Shown piece by piece: positions 25,895 through 40,300 of a stretch of 64,000 nt of DNA (the stretch's first letter is position 1; each line of letters starts with the position of its first letter). Location of the stretch: contig NW_002060945.1 in assembly GCF_000150275.1 (NCBI RefSeq), positions 3,061,172 through 3,125,171 on the forward strand. Direction: 5' to 3'. Source of the DNA: Trichoplax adhaerens (lineage: Eukaryota > Placozoa > Uniplacotomia > Trichoplacea > Trichoplacidae). Under the pieces are notes generated by a model. That model searched no databases. It was not told the origin of the DNA and worked only from the letters and a program-made list of their open reading frames with translations. A program made the translations under genes and the position numbers.

Positions 25895-28474
25895 TTATCC
25901 ATTGCTGCTTGAATTACTATTTTCTCGAAGTTGATTCTCTAATTCTGTTTGTACATTGTCTAAGTCTCTCTCGAATTCAGGTGCAACAGCGCTACAGCGA
26001 GAGCCAATAAATTGACGCATGTGGATCTTTGTCCATTAATTATAATTAGTGTTCGAGAATATTTATTAGTAAATTTGTACCGTATAATGACAAAGTATTA
26101 AAATACTATCTGAAACTAATCCATGTCTTACCTGAATATATAAGTTGACCTCTACGCTACGACTCAAATACGGAAAATTCCCTCCGTCTTTTAAATGAGC
26201 CCTTCGGCTGTTAGGATAGCATTTATACATTTCTTCTTTTACATTTTGGGATAGCGCAGACTCATCGAAAACCTAGATTTTTTTGTACAAAAGTCAATAG
26301 TTATACCCACATACGTGTATATGGTGTTTTCTCATGTTATAAATGTGATATCATGTAATCAAACTACTCTGTCAATCTTTTTTACGCACATCAATGATTG
26401 TAATAATAACATCACTTAATTTCTGCGGTTCTACATAACTATCGGAACAGTTCAGTTTTAATCGTGATGCCAGTTGGGATCTTTTTAAACCTTCCACCTT
26501 AAGTAAAAAATGAAATTATTGATAAGTTGTAACAAGTTATCGTCTTGAATATCAAGGAAATAGTAATTACCCGTTCGACCATAAAGTCTACAGAATCTGC
26601 CACGTCCTTATCGACAATATCGTCATTGAATCCTTCCAGTATAATTCGCTTCAGTAAGAACGAAGGCATGAGCCAAAAACTAGTAAATTATAGTACAGGA
26701 ATAGAATCAATGTTTGTATTGGTCATGGTCACAGTAGCCAAGGCTAAATGTCACTATTCACAATTCAACTTATTAACCATAAACGCACCAAGAAAAATGA
26801 AACGTTACGTTCGATTACAACTTACGTTGATGCAATCGCATTATGGGTAAACACCGATGTATCAGAAAACGAATTACATAATATTATTGAGTGAATACGA
26901 GGGTTTATGTGGGTACTTTCAGCTACTTTCTGAGCTAAGAATCCGCCTAGAGAAGCGCCAAATAAGTGTACCTAGAAATAGAACCGTGATAACTTCAGAT
27001 GCCACCTTACTGCATATATGGATCGCTTTATAACATTGATTTCGTTCTGTAGAGATTTACGTAAGTACAATCTGCCTTTGCTGATTCAATAAAGCGTTCC
27101 ATACTTGGAACGTCGAAAGAAACAACATTCACTAAGCTATTATCCTGAAAAATTACCTTATCTAATTGCAGTGTATCTAATAACTTTTTAAATCCTTCAG
27201 TCCATTCTGCGTGGGTCCAGTACGAAGGATACTCAACCTTGAAGATAGAATGAAAGTTAAATACTTTGCTTGACAAACTATATGGAGAACTAAATTTATG
27301 TAGCAAACACAAGTAGTAAAAGGAGGCAGACTTTATTGTATTGAAAGCATTGTCATTTGATATACTGGAACTCAGGAGGGTACGTACCGATATCACTCTG
27401 TATCCAACGGAAGATAAGAATACGATCTGCTTGAAAAATACATCTGCGCTGCCACTTGCTGGAGGCAGAAATATTAATGGCGAACGCACACTTCTAGGAC
27501 CAGCGTCATAGATAACCCAATTTTCGCTTTTATTGTCAATAGCGACCTACAATAAACGATTTAGCAGTATGAGTTGGTTCAGCTGTTTTACTGTTGTGCA
27601 AGTAGCATTGAAAATATTGTCTGTATGTCATGTACATTATATTGTCCTTTGGCCAAGATGCAAATGATATCTGGTATTTGATCATGGTTTTAGAATGATA
27701 GTATAATTTGTAGCAATGCTATATTATAATTAGCGTTTTTGGCCATTTCTATCCCAGTCGGAAAAAACAATTCCGAAGGTACAATTTTATTGCCAATGAA
27801 AATCAGGGATGACACTATTTGAAGCCCTTGTTCCATTTTAAAATCCAATCTATCGTAAGCATAATAAACAAGTAGACATACACTTGCACGCATCAAGTTG
27901 GTCATCATCAAGTCAATCATGTCATCATAATTAGATGTCAAGTTCTGTATGCGCACTGTTATTGTACTGTATTGGCTATAATTTCTTCAATATTAATCGT
28001 CTAAATGGTTTTCAATGCAGTCGCTAGAGTGTGGATGAAATACAGTTCTGTTGAAGTCTTTACGCTTCATGATGTCGTGAACTCACTTTCAAAAAGATAC
28101 AGTCGATAGGTAAGGTTAAAATTATGAAAAGTGTATCAACTTGATTATTAAATATTATTATTGTTCCGTATCCAGCTAGTTATAATGTATAATATCTAAA
28201 GTGCAGAATATTATACCATAGACCAATACAGGTCAACAACGCTAATGGATGCTATTTATACATAACTAGTGAACAGCATTGATTTTCAATGTTGACTTGG
28301 AGTCTATAACATCACATCAACTTTGATGGGTATTTCTTCTTGAAGAATACTAGCATACTCCTTGAGCTATACATTGAATTATCGATCCCTTCTTACCTTT
28401 CGCTGAGCAATGGTAGAACGAAAACTTTGATATTCGGGCGATTTCGCCAAGCAGCCAATTGAACTATTCATCAT
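25895..28474 (-). CDS. SPG21: Maspardin (SPG21, ACP33), alpha/beta-hydrolase-fold protein
   Basis: Exons are complement 28397-28474, 27388-27546, 27157-27237, 26826-26971, 26571-26679, 26390-26497, 26132-26272 and 25895-26026, in phase throughout: 317 residues (human 308). Maspardin is a cytosolic and endosome/trans-Golgi protein that binds CD4 and RAB7; loss causes Mast syndrome in humans. Seen: [56 protein letters not shown] with Ser113 in the elbow, [26 protein letters not shown], and [17 protein letters not shown]. The C-terminal tail after about 285 is acidic and Ser-rich and diverges. Two adjacent ATGs (28474, 28471) could start it. Exon 2 reads on into intron 2 as a long frame, which makes the unspliced ORF misleading. 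Confidence 0.95.
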
Positions 28475-28925
28475 CCTTCTCACATCCACAGTCAATAGCG
28501 ATATAGTTAATGGCGCAAGTGCTGAATACTGCAGATATCAAAATAATACGGTGCAGTATTTGGAAAATTGGAAATTTACTGAGTGGATCAAGGTCTCGAA
28601 ATACTGTACGTCTTATTCTGTTGATGTCGATATCTCGAGACACAAGTTATGCCGGTACGCAGTACTGCAGACTAATCCACTAAAGGAGATGTTGGCAGAG
28701 TCTACGTTGCAACCGCACTGCTACTACAAATGACTCATAAAATGTAAAAGTTTGCTCAAGGACTTGCTGTTTAGTTTAGAAAGGCCACGGCAATGCACCC
28801 CAACTCGATGAGTTTAAATCAAGTAAATTGTACTGCAAAATGGATACTACAAGTGACGTAAATGTTGGTGAGCTTGGAGCTTGATCGTCATATGATCTAG
28901 CCAGTCCAATTCCACTGCAGCGATT

Positions 28926-29112
28926 GTACAATCTGCAGGACAGTACTGTGCACATGCACTGTAGGTACAGTACTACAGTACTGTACTGTACTGTACACTG
29001 TATCCACAACACTTCACGTGAACGTCAAGTCCAAATCAACGTCACACGTTCCCTAGTGCTCAGCAGACAATCCTTTACACTGTACACCGTACAGTACACT
29101 GTACTGTACACA
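28926..29112. repeat. GTAC-palindrome cluster upstream of SPG21
   Basis: Dense run of CAGTACTGTGCAC, GTACAGTACTACAGTACTG, TACTGTACTGTACACTG and, after a gap, ACACCGTACAGTACACTGTA. It lies about 450 bp upstream of the SPG21 start and creates spurious ORFs on both strands. Confidence 0.75.
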
Positions 29113-29229
29113 GAGTTCTATAGTAAAGCTTTTATTGCAGTCACGGTGCTTTGCAGTCTTACTCTGTCCGACTGTCCGCTCCGGGATGCAGGGCCAAACA
29201 AGACTAAACCCTCCTCCAAAACGTTACTA

Positions 29230-29251
29230 ATATTATTATTATTATTATTAA
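29230..29251. repeat. (ATT)n microsatellite
   Basis: About seven ATT units. A similar (ATT)n run occurs at 51304-51326. Confidence 0.9.
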
Positions 29252-32200
29252 TCCATGTACGCGTATTTACCTACTACCAGTCACTACTTTTTAGGAAAGA
29301 GAGGGACTGGCAATGGCCGTTCAGTAGACGAAAATGACAGACACAGATGACTATTTTACTGGTTATCTCAAGCGAACTGTATATCGGAAAGGATACACTA
29401 CACAGTATTTGTTGCATGATTATCATCCAAATGACCTGCTTACTTGGGTGCTGTGCACTGTGATCGACGCTTTCAGTGATAGCGTATAGTAAAACAAGCA
29501 GAAAAATGATAGGCCCGGTTATTATTTTGCACTCAAGGTGAAGCGGCAACAACCATAGAACTAAACCCTAATGAAATAAGTTAACCACGAGTGACGGCAT
29601 TCATAGTCTTTTTAAAATGACCACATTAGACTAATCATTAGCTACTGTAGGACAACAACAAAAAAAAATGATCCAATTACTCCATTCAAAACACTCCATT
29701 GATACATAACCATTAGAATAATGAGATGGCCGCGTCGATTTTTATGCATCCCTGATTCCAATGCCTTCATCTTCGCCTCATTTAGGCGAAGGCGATTCCA
29801 TTTGCAGATTACTGTAACTGCCAAAGAAGAAAATTCACTTACTGTGATTTCCGTGTCAAATAAAAAGTCTAAATAGCTCTTTCGATCTCATAACTATAAC
29901 GGTACCGTCTATAGGGTACACTAGGGACTACGAAAGACAGAGAGAGAAGGACACGATACACATACAACAGTAGACTAGTCCTATACAGTAGTAATATAAT
30001 AGTGGAAATGGTGTAGACGGCATGCTTAACATACAGTACTTGGTAATGACGATGATGATGATGGCATAGATACAGTACAGATTGGCCAGCATACGCCCTT
30101 AGATTATTAAAACAACAGGTAGTTCTGCCTTATTAATTTGAATCATGTGGTGACTTGTACAATGCTGATGGCCATAGTAGTAGAACACGGTAACTTCCCT
30201 AGCAAGAATAGAGAAACTTTGGCGACATAGTGCACGCGTTATTACTGTCATGCTACATTCACATAACAATACATCGATATGTAGTATTACTGTTATGCTA
30301 ATTTTATGAGTAGTCCTACTTATTTTAATTATTAGACCACACTGAAAGGGCTCCTGGTGTCGGCCACTATCGTGACTCCTTTTTTTTATTACAAAATTAT
30401 TAACCCAATAACGCCAAGTTATTCGGTTGCGACGTAAGCAACATTACTAACTGCAGCGTGTCGCAATCTGCAATCAATTGCCAATCGGGTTTGCTGTCTG
30501 CCGCACTACCGTAGAAATTGATAAGCATATTTATAGTCTAGCATTAATGCTACTGGTTAAGTAAACAAAATAAGCATCTGAATTGATTAGGAAAATAAAC
30601 ACGGAATTCAATATATTAAAGTACAAGATTAACCAGGTATGAGAATTAAAATATTAAATCTTTTTCTAATTGTATATGTGTATGGATAAAGTTAATAGTG
30701 TTACATTCGTTCCATTTGTACTTTCAAGTACTTATTCGATGACATGTGCGGAAGTGTGCCGATAATAATTCTAATCGATAGCGATCATCCTATTACGCTA
30801 AAAAAAAATGAGACTGTACGTATCAAGTTAACTTTAACGTAGCATGCAACTTCAAATGAATAGCTATCGACAAATTTTAATATCGTATCGTTTAATTTCT
30901 AAATATGCGGATTGATTTGAAAGCCATGATTGCAAGTATATCGAATAGTATAGGCCAACATAATTAGGCGTGCTACAATATACACTAGTATATCTGTCAT
31001 GGCGTGATGGCCTTTCCTCATTTAGCATTAATTTAATAATCATTCCACTAACAAGTACTGTATATACATATCTTCAATAAATGAGTATCAAATGCATTGC
31101 CGATATAGTGATAGCAACTGGCTATGGGTTGGACTGATTGATTGCTGTATTCGAATACGATCATCATACATAAACTTAAATACTATTTCATTAAAATCCT
31201 AAGAAACTCGTTACAGAAACGGTTGGTGCATAACCTTGTAGTCATTGTAGAATTGAACATATTATAATACAGGGTAGGGTAATTCATTTGTGAACATATC
31301 ATTTTTACACCAGAACGCATATTTTAATTGTAGTCAGAAGCTTTTAAATAGAGCCTTATCATTTCGTTGAAACGCCTTCTGACATAAGTATACAGTAGCA
31401 TGCTACTCAAAACTTTTAATCAATAGTGCAATCTCATTGTAGAGTAAAAAAAAATCCAGTTAAATGATCTGTATAGTGTTATTTAGTAAGTCCAAAGGGT
31501 TTGTATTGCCCAAAATTTTTCCTCCGATACAAATTGTATTCTTTGACATATCATTTACAATAAGTGTAACCTATTATAAATGGTAACCTTAACATACTGT
31601 ACATACGATTTCAACCTCACAGTTTATTTTTATACCATCAAAAACTCTTATTACAAATATAAATTACTAAATCATCCCAAAATCTGTATACCAATTAGTG
31701 AGCAAACTTTAGTCGTTATTAATATGCGGCCAATTGATCTCTAAATATCTTACAATCCATAACTATCAACAAATATTGTTTATTTAGAATGAGCTTAAAT
31801 TTAAAGCGTGACTCAAATTCTCCACCCTACACTGAATGCATTTCTTATTTGTAATCTTGAAATTTTTCGAATAATGATGAAACTCTTATCTTTAATCAAT
31901 TATATTGATTATATGTATCACAATAAGAAATTTCCGATCATGAAGTGTAATAGCATTTCAAGAAAAGTGATACTCTAGCTCATAATTATAGCCAACTATA
32001 GTATTTTTAAGCCCGATCACAACACGTCTTCCAAACATTTATGAATATCTTCGTTCTTTTGGACCTAAGTACTTAATTCGTCACATACAGGCTTGACAAT
32101 AGCAGCTATGAAATAATATATATCAATACTCATGATGGCAGTTTGTTGACTTGATAGAGTGATTAATTTAACTTAATTATAGCTATAACGCTGTTGCACT

Positions 32201-35200
32201 TCTGTAGTAGTAATGCATCTAAAGTTAAACGCATTCACAATATTTACACAGGTAGTGCACAGCTGTCAAGTCAGCTTCTATATTCATTTAAGTTAATAAA
32301 TAACTAGAATATTTTTATCTATCCACTAAAGCACATTTGTGACATGAATTAATCTCTTATCGGAAATTGTAGTACTATTACAATTATAATTGTCGTTTAT
32401 GTAATATAAAAGATCGTATACTTCCCATAAGATACCTTCAAAAAAGTAGCACAAATAGTGGAAGTTACTTGAAATATATTTTACGTGTAATCAGATAAAT
32501 GGATGTTAGATTCCGCCAACTATCCTAAGCTTTTCTCATAAGTATTATACCAATATTGCAAAAAATAAGCAAAGGGATGGCTAGGAGTCAGTAACAATTA
32601 TAATTAAAAATGTATACGATATTCATGCATATACGAGTACGTAATCTAAGGCGTATAATTAAATCAATAAATGCATGACGATAGTGGTAAAATCTCAATT
32701 AAAAGTATACCCAAACGTATATTATATTATAACTCAGTTTCCAGTAAATTATGCAATCATAACGCAGCATAAACGCTATTTTATAACTTAGTTCTTCAAC
32801 TATAACTTACAGAGTGGAACAGTTATTAGAATATAGCAGAGCATGCTTCCATTTATCTATTGTAGATAAGCCTGTCATCAATTACAACATTATCGTCATT
32901 ATGCCTTATATAGATTCTTTATGATTCATTTGATTAAAATATAATCAAAAGGCATAAAAATACTCGTAATAGCTAATATGGACAACAATAATCTAGATGT
33001 TCCTCTTCACTATTGTCAATTCCTCTGTTAGACGTATTAATACTAGTACAACACTGTGCTACAGACGACGAAATCATCTAGTCTATTTATAAAAGAAACG
33101 CCATAATATATGCAACTAGTTTGATTTTTTCGTTAGATGCCTCTTAATATTGATATAAGTCATTTTGTAACTAGGATAGCTTGATTTTCAAAAAATTAGA
33201 ATAATTTCTTTGTCATACCGTACGACTGTACGTTAAACAACATTTCTATGTAAGCCCTACTGAGTCACACTGGGTGGTAAACATGGCATTGGTAAAATGT
33301 ATTGGATATAGCGTTGCTCTGCATTCAGTAAATTATAAGCATTCGGATTGCAGACTATCTGTCTACGCAGTCAATAAAATCGCTTATTGTGTCCAACGTT
33401 ATTAAATTATTGAGATGAAAATAAAACTAATCTAACATTGTTTCATTGTATGAAACACAACGTGCAATAGTTTTAACCGGTTAGTACACAATCATTCGTA
33501 CAGGAGATACATATATGTCATACATTTCTCATGAACGAACGACATGGCTAATTTTAACCGATCTCTTAAAACATTTTTAGGTTGTGGATGTAATAATTCA
33601 ATTATTTAATCATTGCAACAGTTCTGTAGTTTACAATCGATAAATGTGCATAACATACGGACATTATCTTCGGTATACTTACGGGTATAACCTTGCTACT
33701 GACTCTATTTTAGACTCTGTAGGCATTAACTGATTTTTACGAGCAGAGATTCGAAATATATTTATACCAGGAGACTGTCCTCAACACTATTCCTATACTG
33801 TGAATTATGGAAAATTTCATTAAATAGCAGTTTAGCTTAGATACTTATGATTTGTGATCAGATTATGAAATGATTGATATAGCAGTTAATGGCGACATTG
33901 TATGCCGATTAATTATACTTATTAATGGCGTTTCACTAAATTCTAGCCATCAACTTATGCAATCTTCTAATAAACATGCTGCCTATATAGCATAACCCAT
34001 ATACCACACAGTACGAGTACATTGTATAACTTTATACATTCAGTGTACTCGCATACATGCACTATTAAACAACATATTTGAGAACAAGAAAGCCAAGGGC
34101 TACACTGCTGCTACAGTGTTATAGAGTCCCGACGGATTTTATTACGAATATACTTGATACGCATAATGTAAAATCAAAGTTAGACATTGAAAAATATCCA
34201 AAACAATAGCTGCCCCCTGGGCTCTTGTTGTCGGTGGGGGAGAGAAGGCGCGGTATCATTAATAGAGAAAAGTTACATGTTCTTCAAAGTCGTCCATCAT
34301 AATTTCAGCCTGCTACCTTTATTAGAATTTGATTTTAGGTCATTAAAATAGAGCCTAATATCTTGCATAAGTAATAACTTGAGTAGCGTCATCTTTATAA
34401 ATATTTTTATATCCTTTTCATTGTCAGTAAATATACTTTACGAATCACTCTTTAGCTTTATATTTCTCTCAGGGTGACCACGTTGCGCTCTGTAGCTGAT
34501 TATTCTTCGTAGTAGTATCAGGCGTTTCCGATTATCTATAACCGCCGTTCAACTATTAATATATAAGTCTAATCATGAAACTTTTCCTTGCGAAACTAAC
34601 TTAGTACCCTTTGTGACGGATGATTAATTATACTGCTTGCTACTACTGCATTCTTTGAAATGAATTGATAATAGAGTCCTTTGAGAGAGCCTACAATTTA
34701 CCATATTCTATATCTGGTTATCTATGGCGAGTCCATCCATAAAACACCGTGTAGTCAAGGCTCCATTAATGTAATTAGGAAGAAATATAGATGTCATATT
34801 GTAGAGCTCCCAAATACATCATTATTACAATTTCTAAACTTTGTATTATTCTTTATGACTCACGCAAAATATAAAATCAAAATTAGGCATTTAGATTAGT
34901 GATAAAATATACAAGTCACGTATTATTACAATAGATGGCTAAAGTTCGTGTAATATTCTGTGCTTTCTGTAAAATAAACTCTAATTTAGAGGCGTATTTA
35001 GTGTGCGGTCTCGGAGTTGAATAATGTTTAGTAGTGAATTAGTTACTTAACTGTTGCTTCAACTCATTTAATGAAGTTTATGCCTAGTTACAAAATGATT
35101 ATCATTTTGCCTGGATACATAACACCTTAAATAAGAAAATCGTTGTAGTGACAATTTTATCAACTGATATTTGCTGTTTAGTTATTATTGGTCGCTAACT

Positions 35201-37369
35201 CGTGATTTCTAGATTTCTTTTTAAAAGAAATTACTAGCCCAGGCTGTTCCGTATTGAGCTCTACCTTACTAATAGTAAATACTTCTGACAAGAGCGACGT
35301 ATGTATTTTTAGACCATGGTTGGATATAAATAATAATAATATACTGTAAAAGTACGTATCTAATTACCAGAAAATTATACTGTTGTTATTAGTTAATGCT
35401 ATTAATTAATTAACATGCTCATTAATTTAAGCTGAATACAATCATAGAGTAATAACTATAGATAGCTGTTATCTCTTTGAAAAGACGGGTATATCCAATA
35501 TCATATCGATATTCGTATAGGGAATGAGTATTCAAATATACCCCATAGTAACTGCTAAATTACCAGCATCCAATATTGTAGTAAAGTATACTGATAAAAT
35601 CTTGTAATAGTTTCATTCTACAATAACTTATTTCTCGGTTGAAGCCGTGGAGGTAAGAGGTTTCCAATACCTCTAAGACTTCAGACGCTGGCACAGTATA
35701 GCAATGCCTACGCAAAATGATGAAAGTTTGTTGATTCACATCTTATTTTTAAAAACTCTACTACAAGATATTAATACAGTAATTTGCTAAAACACTTCAA
35801 AAAATATGGACTTGACCTTAAAAGTGTTAAGAAGTCAAAACGGTGCAGTAGTACTTCAAAAGATTTAATTATTATTTACTTGTTAAAATAGTGACATTAA
35901 AAACTCGAATTTTAGTTATAAGTTGTAACTATTGTCTTCATTATACCTGGTGACAAGATCATTGCATCAATATAAAATATCTACGAATAATTAAAACTCA
36001 AGCCAAAAATTTAATTAGACCTTGATAACTAACTAACATACTGTACTACGTAGTTCCATGATCAGGCATAGTTTGTGTGTAACGTTCGCACCATTTGATG
36101 CTTTTTATTCATCAGAATTATTTTAAAATTATCTCCACAATAAAAAGCGCAGTGGAATTGAGCTACGGACTACTAAAACAGAGTGATATGATAAATCAGG
36201 AATAGAAGCTCCAATACTTGACGAAATACACGGAATTATAGGTGACGCTAATGTATATCTAAAAGCTAAATGTTAATGTCGAAAGACGGGTCTTCTGAAT
36301 CACATTTTATGCCGTGCATGTGATTTGGTAATAATTATTCGTCGATAGGATGAGTCATAAATCAATGATTCATAACGTAGTTATGCATTCAAAGTTCTAG
36401 GTGAACGGCATAAAATCTGGAAATTCACAAGGGTTCACCAGATTATCACCATCATTATATTAATTGAATACTCGTAAACTAAACGACTGTTATTAAACAT
36501 TGCTAACTTTCAACTTTTTTTCATTCTTAGCCTTTCTTCTAAGCAACAAAGTTAAATCATCATGACTATTTTTTTTACTACAGCACCATCAACAACAGTT
36601 TAAATGCGTTCATGTTGTATTTCTGCTCTAGGTTTTGATAAAATTAAATAAATATAAAATTGTGTTGAGAATTTGACGGGCAGGGTGCATTGTGAACTTC
36701 ATTATGTATACACTATCCTTAACATGATTGTATACAAGATTTAAAAAGTAGCTAGTAGAAATACCCGCAGCGTTGCTGGCGGTTGGCAACCAATTCCGGC
36801 CAGGATTGAAGGATTCTAGTTAAAGTTGAACAGATAGGTCGCATTATCCTAAAATGGCCATGTTGATAACATATAAAATAGCATTAACATTAGCATTTGA
36901 TCCATTTAAAGTTTTATTGTTGTTAAAGCAGTCTTACTAGATAAATAATCAACCAAGATCTAATCATGTGCAGCACTTGAGTTATTAGAACGCATGTGTT
37001 TTATTATAAACAAATCGCAGTTGGAAGATAAGACAACCGTTGAGCAGGTATTTTTAATATCCGCCCTTTTGGCCTTAATAAGTTCATAGGTATATTAAAA
37101 TACGATTGGACGTAATGTTGTTCCATAGATGTATTTATATCATTACATTGCAAAAATTAAGCCTTTGAAGTACGGGCGTATTCCTACTAGCGGGGTGCGA
37201 TCGAATTGCAAAGTCTAGGCACGTCTTTCTGAAACACTGAATAAAAGACTTTACTTTTTCGCTTTTATACTAGCTTGACATTGTGACTACTATTTGTTGG
37301 TGAGTTACTGACAAGAGTTGATACGGTTACCTTTTTAAAGTTATAATTATTTATATTTTAAAAGTAGAA

Positions 37370-40300
37370 ATGGCCGATAACGCTGTGGTTGAGAGTAACG
37401 AAATAGCAGAAGCAGAAGTTAAATCGAACGGTGATGTTAGCCATCAAGAAGAACCCAGTAATGCAACTGGCGAAGATAATGCCAACGTAGAAGTAGAAGC
37501 AGAAAAAACTGAAGTTCAACAAGAAGAGGCCGCTGAAACTGCAGATAACACCGGAGAAGCCAAAGAGGAAAATCAAGAAGAAAAAGTTGAACAGGCTGTT
37601 GACCCTACCCCAGTAGAAGCTGCTCATAATGAGGCCGGCTCTGAAAGAAATTTTGCGGATCCTAGCTTGCCATTTCGAGTCACCGGTATCGATCAAGAAG
37701 TAAGATTGCGTATGGGAGACGATAAACCCCGTAACTACAAGCCTCAAACCATCTTTAGATGGCTTCACAGTATTGTTCAAAAGCATCCTAAAGCTATTGC
37801 TTTGGGCGTACACCGGGACAATATGTGGCAGAAATGGACCTACGAAGAATATTACAGAGATATCAGAGCTGCAGCGAAAAGTTTCGTGCATGTATGTTGT
37901 GTACATTGCTTTATATTTTACCCTGTGCTACAATTTTAAGTTAAGGTATTCTACTTTTTAATTCCTTCTTATTTCCTTACTTTCATTGTTTTTCCACAAT
38001 TTTACTTTTGCGATGAATTTTTAAAATACCTTTGATTGACATATTTCGCATAAAAAATCTACATTTCGGTAGTACCTTGTACTCGGTAACTTAAGAATTA
38101 GTGTTCGAGTATGAGCGCATTGGTTATGGATGTTAATTACAGGAAGGGATCCCAATTTGATACAGAGTTAGCTGTCATATTTTTATAATAAATACGGCAG
38201 AGCTTAAAAAATAAATCTCCTCGGAACATGTATGAGTAAGGTTAGTACTGGGTTGAGAAATAGGTAAAGAAGAATAGTGGTTATGACTCTCGTCGATGTA
38301 GCAGTAAAAGGCTGCTGTATTATATAAAAAGCGTTTTTAGGCTACCATATACGCCATGATACTATTAATTTTCCCTCTTATTTATTATCCATCTTTTGTT
38401 AGCCATTTAACTAAGGTATTATCTTAGCAGGCTCTGTTAGTATTAAATAGTATTTAATATTGTAAAAGTAATGTAAGCTAAAGCAACCAGAGTTGGAAAC
38501 GATAAACGGTGTTAAATTTTAGTGCAAATATGCGAATTGCTTAATACCATTAAAGACCAATTCGCATAATGTACGAGCATCCGTGGCTTTAAATTAAAAT
38601 ATGCAAGTTGAGACACGCCCATCTACAGTAGCTAACTTACACTATTTCCTAAAGTCGGTAGGAAAGTTGGGCGATATCATAAAAATAGGCAGAAGTTCGA
38701 ATTTTAAATCAATGACCCAAGTCAATTCGGATATCAAATATTTAATGGCCTACCTCCGTTACTATAGAAAATAATGTAATCTCTACCTAATGTATCAAGT
38801 CCGTGTACTGTACTTATACCTATTCTCACCAAGTTCCCTCTAATTATATTGCAATTAGACACTTGAAGGTTCCTCTAATCTACATAACAAATTATGTGAC
38901 GCTCAATCCTAGAATTGTGGTATAATGTAATAATTCGGTTTCACGCTTTGTCTTATAATCAAGAGTAAATTCTTATTTTTAAGGTTGTATATATCCTCGC
39001 TTTTAAGCTTAAAATTACATTTGAAGAGTTAAAGAACGGATGTTTTTAGATACCGTTATACAGTAGGAAATATCTGTCGTGAGCACGCCGTGTCTACTCT
39101 TAACTGGCTAATATTACAATAATTATTAAAAACGTTAAATAGGAGTAACAATTATTGTTTATCTCATATGAAGACTGCTTTTCGGATTTATTATCCGAAT
39201 TGAAGCCAAATCACTACTACTACTTGTAAAAACAGCTTTCTAAGTTATTAAATCTATTTTTTAAACTTTTTAAGCTTGGCCTGCAAAAATACAATGCTGT
39301 AGCCATCTTTGGTTTTAATTCTCCTGAATGGTATATATCTAATTTTGGTAGCATGTTTGCTGGGTAAGATTTTTATTGCTGTGCGATCTCCTATATATGT
39401 TAATGTAATGATAGTTATATATAGAGAGAGATGTGACTCATATATAGTATGTATGGAAGGACAGTCAATTAGAATTTGTAAATTTCATTTTATTATTTTA
39501 GATTTTATTACTTAGATTTAAATAATAGCATCCATCAGAGAATTAAATTATAGATCGCAATAAGAATGCGATAAAATGACTAACAATTTAATTTCTCTAC
39601 TATAGAGGTGTATCTCTTGGTATCTATACGACTAGCTCTCCTGAGGCTATTAAATATATCTTGGAGGATAGTAACACTGCTATAGCAGTTGTTGAAAATA
39701 CTGCTTCTTTGAAAAGGGTTTTAAAGGTATATATATATATATATATACATCATCGGATATAATAAGAATTAGATCTCATAAATTCGACGCTTAACGATAT
39801 CATGCTGAATATTCCATAAAGGCAGCAGAAGGCTCATTAAGGATTAAGGCCATTATTCAATATACTGGAGAAATTGAGGAGCAACAGCCAAATATCTATA
39901 CTGTAAGCCATGAAATCAATCCATATAATTTGCTAAAATATCGCCTGTGAAGGAGTACAAAACTCTAACGATATTGATAAGAATATTAATTAAATCGATA
40001 TGGTGAAAAGGAGATAAATTAATATCAATAGATTCTAATTTTATAGTGGAAAGATTTCATTAAACTTGGAAAAGATATGTCAGATGAAGAGCTTGATAGC
40101 CGTACTGCTGATATCACACCGAATAAATGTTGTTCTCTTATTTACACGGTATATTTTTTAGATAAATGTATTTAACTTACAATGTAATAGAACAAATTAT
40201 CTAAATATAATCTTCTACCATTTTGTATTAGTCCGGTACGACAGGAAATCCAAAGGGTGCCATGTTGAGTCATGACAATGTTAGAACTTTATGATTGCTA

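Larger units (their letters stand above)
28475..37369. other. 8.9-kb divergent region between SPG21 and ACSBG, no recognised gene
   Basis: The longest stretch here without an exon I can name. It contains the GTAC cluster at 28926-29112, an (ATT)n run at 29230-29251, a perfect 8-bp-arm hairpin at 29771-29791, and otherwise AT-rich sequence with only short random-looking frames. Small spliced genes or long non-coding RNAs could be hidden. The extremes should hold the SPG21 and ACSBG promoters. Confidence 0.45.

Noticed and set aside
27028-27489. Single 153-codon minus-strand frame as one gene
   Set aside because: It is maspardin exons 2 and 3 read through intron 2 and into intron 3; the spliced chain restores the family sequence.
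28924-29337. 137-codon plus-strand ORF
   Set aside because: It is built largely of GTAC repeats and shows no domain; a by-product of composition.
29771-29791. Perfect hairpin CTTCGCCT-loop-AGGCGAAG as a terminator or RNA gene
   Set aside because: Such a short stem has no known meaning in an animal spacer and lacks any further RNA structure around it.
36765-36830. GC-raised patch that might be a coding exon or mobile-element relic
   Set aside because: Frames on both strands are short and no splice pair or family match was found.
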